Of a DNA stretch of 6,651 bases, positions 1-3,320 are shown piece by piece; the first letter of the stretch is position 1, and every line of letters starts with the position of its first letter. A program made the position numbers and the translations under genes. The notes under the pieces were generated by a model. It saw only the letters and a program-made list of their open reading frames with translations. It had not been told where the DNA came from and made no database searches. Source of the DNA: Chloroflexi bacterium UBA6019 (lineage in GTDB: Bacteria > Chloroflexota > Dormibacteria > Dormibacterales > Dormibacteraceae); NCBI GenBank assembly GCA_002427995.1, contig DIZV01000026.1:1-6651 (forward strand). The letters are read 5' to 3'.

Positions 1-1023
1 GTGCAGGAGCGTCGTCTTCCCCGACCCGGACGGTCCGGTCACCGCATGCAGGTGGCCGGCGTGGAACGACGCGTCCGTAGCTCGCAGCGCGACCGTCTCG
101 CCGTAGCGTCGTTCGACGCTGCGCGCTTCCGCGACGAGCGCACCGCGCTTCGAAGGTGTGTCTGACACAGGAACAGTGTCAGACACCTGTTGTGGCGCCC
201 CGGCGGGTGTCACGACGACGCCGCCCGCTTCGAAGCGGGCCGTGGCCTTCGCGCCGATGCCGGCGCGCAGCAGGAGCTCCTCGGGCAGTCGCAGCCAGCC
301 GCCGCGGCCGACGACGATCGCGTCGCTCTCCTCGTCGCCGCGGCCCCACTCCTCGGAGACCCGGCCGTCGCGGATGCGCACGATGCGGTCGGCGATGCGC
401 GTCGACTCGGGATCGTGGCTGACGATCACCGTCGTGCACCGGTGCTCACGTACGAGCTCGTTCAGCATTGCGTAGACCTGGTCGGCGGTCGCGGCATCCA
501 GCTCGCCCGTCGGCTCGTCCGCGAGGAAGATCCGGGGCCGGTGCGCGAGCGCGGCGCAGAGGGCGACCCGCTGCTGCTCACCGCCCGACAGCTCGCCTGG
601 GTAGCTCGCGGCCTTGTCGGCCAGTCCCACGCCCTCGAGGTGGGCCCCAGCTCGGCTGATGGCTTCGGTCCGGTGCATTCCCAGTTCAACGGCCCGGATC
701 GCGAAGACGATGTTCTCCAGCGCCGTCAGCCGCGGAAGGAGGCGGTAGTCCTGGTAGATCATGCCAACCGCTCTGCGGAGAAGGGGGAGGTCGAGGCGGC
801 GGCGGTCGTGGAGCGCCCATCCTCCCACGAAGCCCTGGCCTTCAGCTAGTTCCAGGTCGCCGTGGATGAGGCCCAGGAGCGTAGATTTCCCGGCACCGCT
901 CGGACCTGTGACGAACGCGACTTCACCAGCGGCCACCTCGAGCGAGACATGCTCCAGGGCGTTCGATCGCCCCCTCCGGCAAGCGACCCCACGCAGGTCG
1001 ATTACCAGCTTTGGATCAACCAC
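1..1023 (-). CDS. Tandem ABC-transporter ATP-binding protein (two fused NBDs with an AbrB-like linker), 3' end cut by the window
   Basis: This gene encodes a cytoplasmic ATPase subunit of an ABC exporter or FtsE/LolD/MacB-type system; 341 residues are visible and the C-terminus lies beyond position 1. NBD1 (about residues 5-225) is complete: Walker A GPSGAGKST at 40-48, Q-loop in YQDYRLLP (Q91, an FtsE-like wording), signature LSGGEQ at 145-150, Walker B IFLADE at 165-170 followed by PTGELD, and H-loop His203. Residues about 234-274 read like a SpoVT/AbrB swapped hairpin (VGRGGWLRLPEELLLRAGI, then a VVVTP strand). A linker with a VSDT repeat follows, then NBD2 begins at about 295 with Walker A GPSGSGKTT at 330-338. 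The GTG at 1023-1021 is the only possible start, because an in-frame TGA lies five codons upstream at 1038-1036. GAGGG lies about 10 nt before the GTG. The membrane partner is not in the window. Transported substrate is unknown. Confidence 0.9.
   Translation of the reverse strand, partial: MVDPKLVIDLRGVACRRGRSNALEHVSLEVAAGEVAFVTGPSGAGKSTLLGLIHGDLELAEGQGFVGGWALHDRRRLDLPLLRRAVGMIYQDYRLLPRLTALENIVFAIRAVELGMHRTEAISRAGAHLEGVGLADKAASYPGELSGGEQQRVALCAALAHRPRIFLADEPTGELDAATADQVYAMLNELVREHRCTTVIVSHDPESTRIADRIVRIRDGRVSEEWGRGDEESDAIVVGRGGWLRLPEELLLRAGIGAKATARFEAGGVVVTPAGAPQQVSDTVPVSDTPSKRGALVAEARSVERRYGETVALRATDASFHAGHLHAVTGPSGSGKTTLLH
154..188. repeat. Double palindrome / inverted repeat inside the ABC ATPase linker
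   Basis: GTGTCTGACAC (158-168) and its exact reverse complement GTGTCAGACAC (176-186) are separated by the 7-nt loop AGGAACA. Each 11-mer is itself a near-perfect odd palindrome (GTGTC-N-GACAC), so the site is both an inverted and a direct repeat with an 18-bp period. Allowing a 2-nt bulge in the left arm, the arms extend to AGGTGTCTGACAC. The element keeps the reading frame and encodes the VSDT-VP-VSDT linker between the AbrB-like motif and the second NBD. It looks like a short REP-type palindrome tolerated in a linker; this is inferred from its shape, since only one copy is visible here. Confidence 0.75.
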
Positions 1024-1189
1024 GTTCCCCCGCCCTCACAACCTCCCGGCCCAAAGTCACCTGAGGCCGTAGTAAAGGCCAATGGCCGCTTCAATTGCAT
1101 GGGCAAGCCAGCCTGGATCGGGACGCCGGTCCCGCCGTTGTTCAGTTGCCTGGGACACGTCTTCTCTGCCCACCTCAAGACCAGATATC

Positions 1190-1235
1190 GGTTCCTCTGG
1201 TTGGTGGCCGCCGGGTGCCGGCGGGAGAAGGAACC
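1190..1235. repeat. Strong two-tier hairpin in the divergent intergenic region
   Basis: Outer arms GGTTCCT (1190-1196) and AGGAACC (1229-1235) are exact complements. Inside them CCGCCGG (1208-1214) and CCGGCGG (1218-1224) form a perfect 7-bp stem with a GTG triloop. The internal loop is asymmetric (11 nt and 4 nt). No T-run follows on either strand, so it is not a classical rho-independent terminator. It could be a leader-RNA structure or a protein-binding site; its role is unknown. Confidence 0.5.
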
Positions 1236-1410
1236 TTGGGTGTTAAAGGGTGGGGATTACCTGTCCGGAAGATCGACCCGCGGACTATCTCCCACCAGAC
1301 CGGTGACTAGCGCTTTTTATCGGTCGACGGCGGCGTTCGCGCGAGTGATCCATTTCATGTCCAAATGCTCCTGCGCGCTAATACCGACGAATAGTGTCCC
1401 TCTCGGGTTC

Positions 1411-1423
1411 TAGGCTAGGGGCT
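1411..1423 (+). promoter_or_regulatory. Possible leaderless -10 box for the DinB-like gene
   Basis: TAGGCT (1411-1416) fits the actinobacterial TANNNT -10 pattern and ends 7 nt before the GTG at 1424, the spacing expected for a leaderless transcript. No convincing -35 is present. The AGGGG just before the GTG is only 2 nt away, too close to act as a normal ribosome-binding site. This favours leaderless initiation at 1424 over the in-frame GTG at 1394, which also has no ribosome-binding site. Confidence 0.3.
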
Positions 1424-1885
1424 GTGCGCTACACGAGAGCTGACGTCCTGGAACGGGAAGCACGGGAGCACGAAGCGCTCGAACGGCTCCTCGCCAATCT
1501 TCGCGCCGGCGACTGGGCCCGGCTCGTGCCGCGCCCCGAGACGCGCGACCCCTGGACCGTCAAAGACGCGGTCGCGCACATCCTGCACTGGAAGCAGCAC
1601 ACCGTCCGCCGCATACGGGGTTTCAAGGCGCCGGCCGAGGAGCGAGGACTCACGATCACCGAGAGCAACCGGCGCGTCTACGAGCGCTGGCACGAACGGC
1701 CGGTCAAGGAGATGCTGGCCTGGCACCACCAGGTCCACGCGGAGGCACTCGCCGCGCTCAATGAGCTGCCCGAGGACTGGTTCACCCGGCGCGAAAGAGG
1801 ACCCGATTGGCTGGGTGACCTGCACTCGCACGTCGCCGCCCACCGGCGGCGGGACCTCGAGCCCGCTCTCAGCGGGGAGTCATGA
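1424..1885 (+). CDS. DinB/ClbS-like four-helix-bundle protein (maleylpyruvate-isomerase/DinB fold)
   Basis: This is a complete 153-residue cytosolic protein. It has the pattern of the DinB/ClbS-DfsB superfamily: an amphipathic N-terminal helix (EREAREHEALERLLANL), a short loop, then DPWTVKDAVAHILHWK (residues 42-57) carrying the usual first metal-binding His (H52). A long middle helix spans about 80-113 (ESNRRVYERW onward), and a C-terminal HSHVAAHRRRDLE helix supplies candidate ligands H136 and H140. Family members are metal-dependent thiol transferases, hydrolases or resistance proteins, such as mycothiol-dependent enzymes and the colibactin-resistance protein ClbS; the reaction cannot be predicted here. 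I chose the GTG at 1424 because the fold begins there and a TAGGCT box lies 7 nt upstream. An in-frame GTG at 1394 would add ten uninformative residues. The gene stands alone and converges on the minus-strand small ORFs downstream. Confidence 0.8.
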   Translation: MRYTRADVLEREAREHEALERLLANLRAGDWARLVPRPETRDPWTVKDAVAHILHWKQHTVRRIRGFKAPAEERGLTITESNRRVYERWHERPVKEMLAWHHQVHAEALAALNELPEDWFTRRERGPDWLGDLHSHVAAHRRRDLEPALSGES

Positions 1886-2014
1886 GTGGCCGCCGGGCGG
1901 CGGGCTGGTTACCGGGGCCGGCGTCGAGCCCGACTCGAAAGCCTGAGAGGCTGTAACCGAGCAGCCGGACTCGTCGTTGGCCTCGGCCTCGTCCGCGAAG
2001 TCGTCCGCCATCAC
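1880..2014 (-). CDS. Possible small acidic protein (44 aa)
   Basis: A short minus-strand frame can start at GTG 2014-2012 (GAAGG lies 7 nt upstream) or at the adjoining ATG 2011-2009, and it ends in TGA at 1882-1880. The start MADDFADEAEANDESG is strongly acidic, and the tail is Pro/Gly/Thr-rich (TPAPVTSPPPGGHS). It has about eight acidic and no Lys or Arg residues, with third-position GC near 86%. It lies 78 nt downstream of the basic small ORF on the same strand and is therefore a candidate second gene of the SOS-boxed transcript. No homologous family is recognised. A high-GC sequence can produce such a frame by chance, so it is offered only as a candidate. Confidence 0.22.
   Translation of the reverse strand: MMADDFADEAEANDESGCSVTASQAFESGSTPAPVTSPPPGGHS
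1907..1958. other. Compact multi-stem inverted-repeat element (possible structured RNA)
   Basis: Three exact stems nest without conflict in 52 bases. An outer GGTTAC (1907-1912) pairs with GTAACC (1953-1958). Inside it, TCGAG (1924-1928) pairs with CTCGA (1934-1938) over a 5-nt loop, and AGCCT (1940-1944) pairs with AGGCT (1948-1952) over a GAG triloop. The result is a small three-way junction whose third stem abuts the outer stem. It is not a tRNA (no T-loop sequence, wrong arm lengths) and not an integron attC site (the end motifs do not fit). On the minus strand it would lie inside the candidate acidic ORF. Confidence 0.4.
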
Positions 2015-2092
2015 CCACACGCCTTCGCGCTGGCCAAGCCCAGGAGTTGTTAAACACAGCCGTTCCCGCCTGTGGGAGGTGTGGGGATACTT

Positions 2093-2227
2093 CTATAAGC
2101 TGTTAACCCCAAGCCGCAGCAGCTTGAAGATCCTGCGCGCGAGGTGACGCTTCAAGCAGCGACGGATGGCCCGGCCGCGGACCTCGAAGTCCCTGTAATC
2201 GACGCGCTCATTGGAGCCCATAAGCAT
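2093..2227 (-). CDS. Small basic ORF resembling an IS110-family transposase C-terminus (44 aa), remnant or exapted
   Basis: The ATG at 2227-2225 opens a 44-codon frame ending in TAG (2095-2093). Its core RGRAIRRCLKRHLARRIFK resembles the conserved basic tail of IS110/IS111-type transposases (commonly of the form A-[LIM]-R-C-L-K-R-x-L-A-R), here placed at the very end of the chain as in those proteins. The rest of the transposase (DEDD RuvC-like domain, Transposase_20 core) is absent, and an in-frame TAA lies four codons upstream of the ATG. The frame is strongly basic (ten Arg, two Lys, four acidic residues). A -10 box ends exactly 6 nt before the ATG, so it could be expressed from a leaderless mRNA rather than be mere debris. 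An 8-bp inverted repeat (GCTTGAAG/CTTCAAGC, 2122-2129 and 2150-2157) lies within it. Confidence 0.42.
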   Translation of the reverse strand: MLMGSNERVDYRDFEVRGRAIRRCLKRHLARRIFKLLRLGVNSL

Positions 2228-2233
2228 ACGACA

Positions 2234-2262
2234 AGTTTACGAACTGATGTTCGCTCTGCCAA
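2234..2262 (-). promoter_or_regulatory. Sigma70-type, leaderless-spaced promoter of the small basic ORF
   Basis: On the minus strand TTGGCA (2262-2257, five of six to TTGACA) is followed by a 17-nt spacer and TAAACT (2239-2234, TANNNT pattern). Six bases then lead to the ATG at 2227, so transcription would start at or next to the A of the ATG. The spacer contains the LexA-like operator. This is the best promoter I can see in the window. Confidence 0.5.
2240..2253. promoter_or_regulatory. LexA/SOS-box-like operator
   Basis: CGAACTGATGTTCG has perfect 5-bp inverted arms around TGAT and matches the GAAC-N4-GTTC core of Gram-positive (Bacillus, mycobacterial) SOS boxes. It occupies the spacer between the -35 and -10 boxes of the minus-strand promoter and abuts the -10, a position where LexA binding would block RNA polymerase. 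Eight fixed bases would occur by chance about once in 65 kb of random sequence. Regulation by LexA is inference. Confidence 0.45.
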
Positions 2263-2384
2263 TACAAAACATGCCTCTTTTTCGCACGGAGGAGACCACC
2301 CGGCTCCTTGCCGTCGACCTCCGGATCGCGCTCCTGCCCCTGCTCAGCCGCCGCTTCTTCGCCGCGTAGCCTCTCGGCTCCGCG

Positions 2385-3320
2385 TCAGCCGCCTGCCCGC
2401 GGCGAGGTGGGGTCGATCGTGAGCTCATCCCAGCTCTGCCAGGGCGCACCCCAGTGCCACCAGCCGTGCACCCACCGCTGGTGGAAGGTGACCACTCCGC
2501 CGTAAGCGACCGGGATCACGCAGGCCTCCCGGATCGCGAGGCGGTCCGCCTGGTGGAAGAGGGCCAGCCGTTCGGCGCCGGACGCCGCGGCGAGCGCACG
2601 GTCGAGCAGGTCGTCGAGCTCGGGGAGGTGCCAGCCCGCCGCCCGGGTGGGCATGCCGCCGTGCAGCAGGTTGCGCAGGAAATACTCGGGATCGGGGGCG
2701 TGGGCCACCCAGTGCCAGAGGCTGACCTGGGCGATCCCCCTCCAGGTGTGGTTGGTGGCCAGGGGCAGCTCCGCCAATTCGATCTCGAGGCCCAGGTCGC
2801 GCCGCCAGCCCTCGACCAGGACCTCCTGATAGGGAGCGCGCTGCTCCACAGCGCAGACGACCTTCAGGAGGCGCCGGTACGTGGAGAGGGCCAGCTCGGC
2901 GCGGGCGGCTTCGAGGTCGTACCCCAGCGCGATACCCGGCGAGTGACCGGGCAGGTCGGGTGGAACCAGGCCGCCGGTCGCGACCGACTGCCCGTACCTC
3001 AGGAGGGGAAGGACCTGGCCACGGTCGATGCTGAGAGCCAGCGCCCTACGGAGGTGAACGTCGACCTCGAGGGCTCCTTCCCCGGGGAAGGCGACGAAGA
3101 GAGACAGGGTCTGCGGCCCCGCCGCGGGCCGGAGACCGTGCTCCGGGGCGGCCAGCCGGTCAACCAGCGTGGGGGCGCTGAAGACGTCGAACTCGGATGC
3201 CCGGGCGGGATCCAGCAGCGCCTCCTCGCTGACCCTCTCCCACTCGACCCTCTTCACGTTCCCGCCCCGGCCCCGCTCGTAACCCGCGACTCGCTCCAGG
3301 ATGATCGCGTCCGCGTCCAT
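2385..3320 (-). CDS. C-terminal part of the family 5 solute-binding domain, separated from its gene by a frameshift
   Basis: As the sequence stands this frame opens at ATG 3320 and gives 311 residues. Homology continues upstream in the same frame to about 3480, through HALDDHTVEIRLRRPSPYF, a typical SBP_bac_5 segment, so the ATG is internal and not a real start. The sequence covers the second lobe of a peptide/nickel-type solute-binding domain: GPFQIER, VHLRRALALSIDR, then HAPDPEYFLRNLLHGG and a final aromatic VHGWWHWG. It has no signal peptide or lipobox, and belongs to the cytosolic cyclase-ATPase chain encoded upstream. Adding one base near 3481 would join it to give a 1173-residue protein. 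It ends in TGA at 2387-2385, and no clear terminator follows. Confidence 0.8.
   Translation of the reverse strand: MDADAIILERVAGYERGRGGNVKRVEWERVSEEALLDPARASEFDVFSAPTLVDRLAAPEHGLRPAAGPQTLSLFVAFPGEGALEVDVHLRRALALSIDRGQVLPLLRYGQSVATGGLVPPDLPGHSPGIALGYDLEAARAELALSTYRRLLKVVCAVEQRAPYQEVLVEGWRRDLGLEIELAELPLATNHTWRGIAQVSLWHWVAHAPDPEYFLRNLLHGGMPTRAAGWHLPELDDLLDRALAAASGAERLALFHQADRLAIREACVIPVAYGGVVTFHQRWVHGWWHWGAPWQSWDELTIDPTSPRAGG

Larger units (their letters stand above)
1024..1423. other. Divergent intergenic region, no gene recognised
   Basis: These 400 bases separate the start codons of the minus-strand ABC ATPase and the plus-strand DinB-like gene, so both upstream regions should lie here. Open frames that cross it continue from antisense of the ABC gene and show no domain I recognise. 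The clearest structure is the hairpin at 1190-1235. A TAATAC box at 1379-1384 could be a plus-strand -10, but no good -35 stands at the right distance. I found no convincing promoter for the ABC gene. No tRNA, IS end or CRISPR-like repeat is visible. Confidence 0.6.
1886..2384. other. Accessory-looking intergenic stretch with small-ORF candidates and mobile-element traces
   Basis: Between the DinB-like gene and the cyclase-regulator lie about 500 bases with no conventional gene. GC is visibly lower around 2040-2110 and 2195-2285 than in the flanking genes. It contains a 5-bp GC-rich hairpin just past the DinB-like stop (CCGCC/GGCGG, 1890-1903, no T-run). It also holds the multi-stem element at 1907-1958, two small minus-strand ORFs, and a minus-strand promoter with a LexA-like operator. 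Between 2263 and 2384 I see nothing further beyond a 32-codon plus-strand frame that I do not accept. Confidence 0.6.

Noticed and set aside
190..849. Plus-strand open frame of 219 codons
   Set aside because: Antisense of the ABC ATPase, whose catalytic motifs all lie on the minus strand.
1907..1958. tRNA or integron attC site
   Set aside because: No GTTCRA T-loop or seven-base acceptor stem; the ends do not match the attC core RYYYAAC/GTTRRRY.
2076..2107. TGTGGGGATAC and GTTAAC words resembling a replication-origin region
   Set aside because: No copy matches a DnaA box (TTATCCACA or TTGTCCACA) and there is no cluster or dnaA/dnaN neighbour.
2122..2157. 8-bp inverted repeat GCTTGAAG/CTTCAAGC as an IS terminal repeat or terminator
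   Set aside because: It lies inside the IS110-like coding frame, has a 20-nt loop and no T-run, and IS110 elements generally lack terminal inverted repeats.
2271..2369. 32-codon plus-strand frame MPLFRTEETTRLLAVDLRIA... beside the SOS-like box
   Set aside because: It has no ribosome-binding site or properly spaced -10 on this strand; the operator is symmetric and the better promoter faces the other way.
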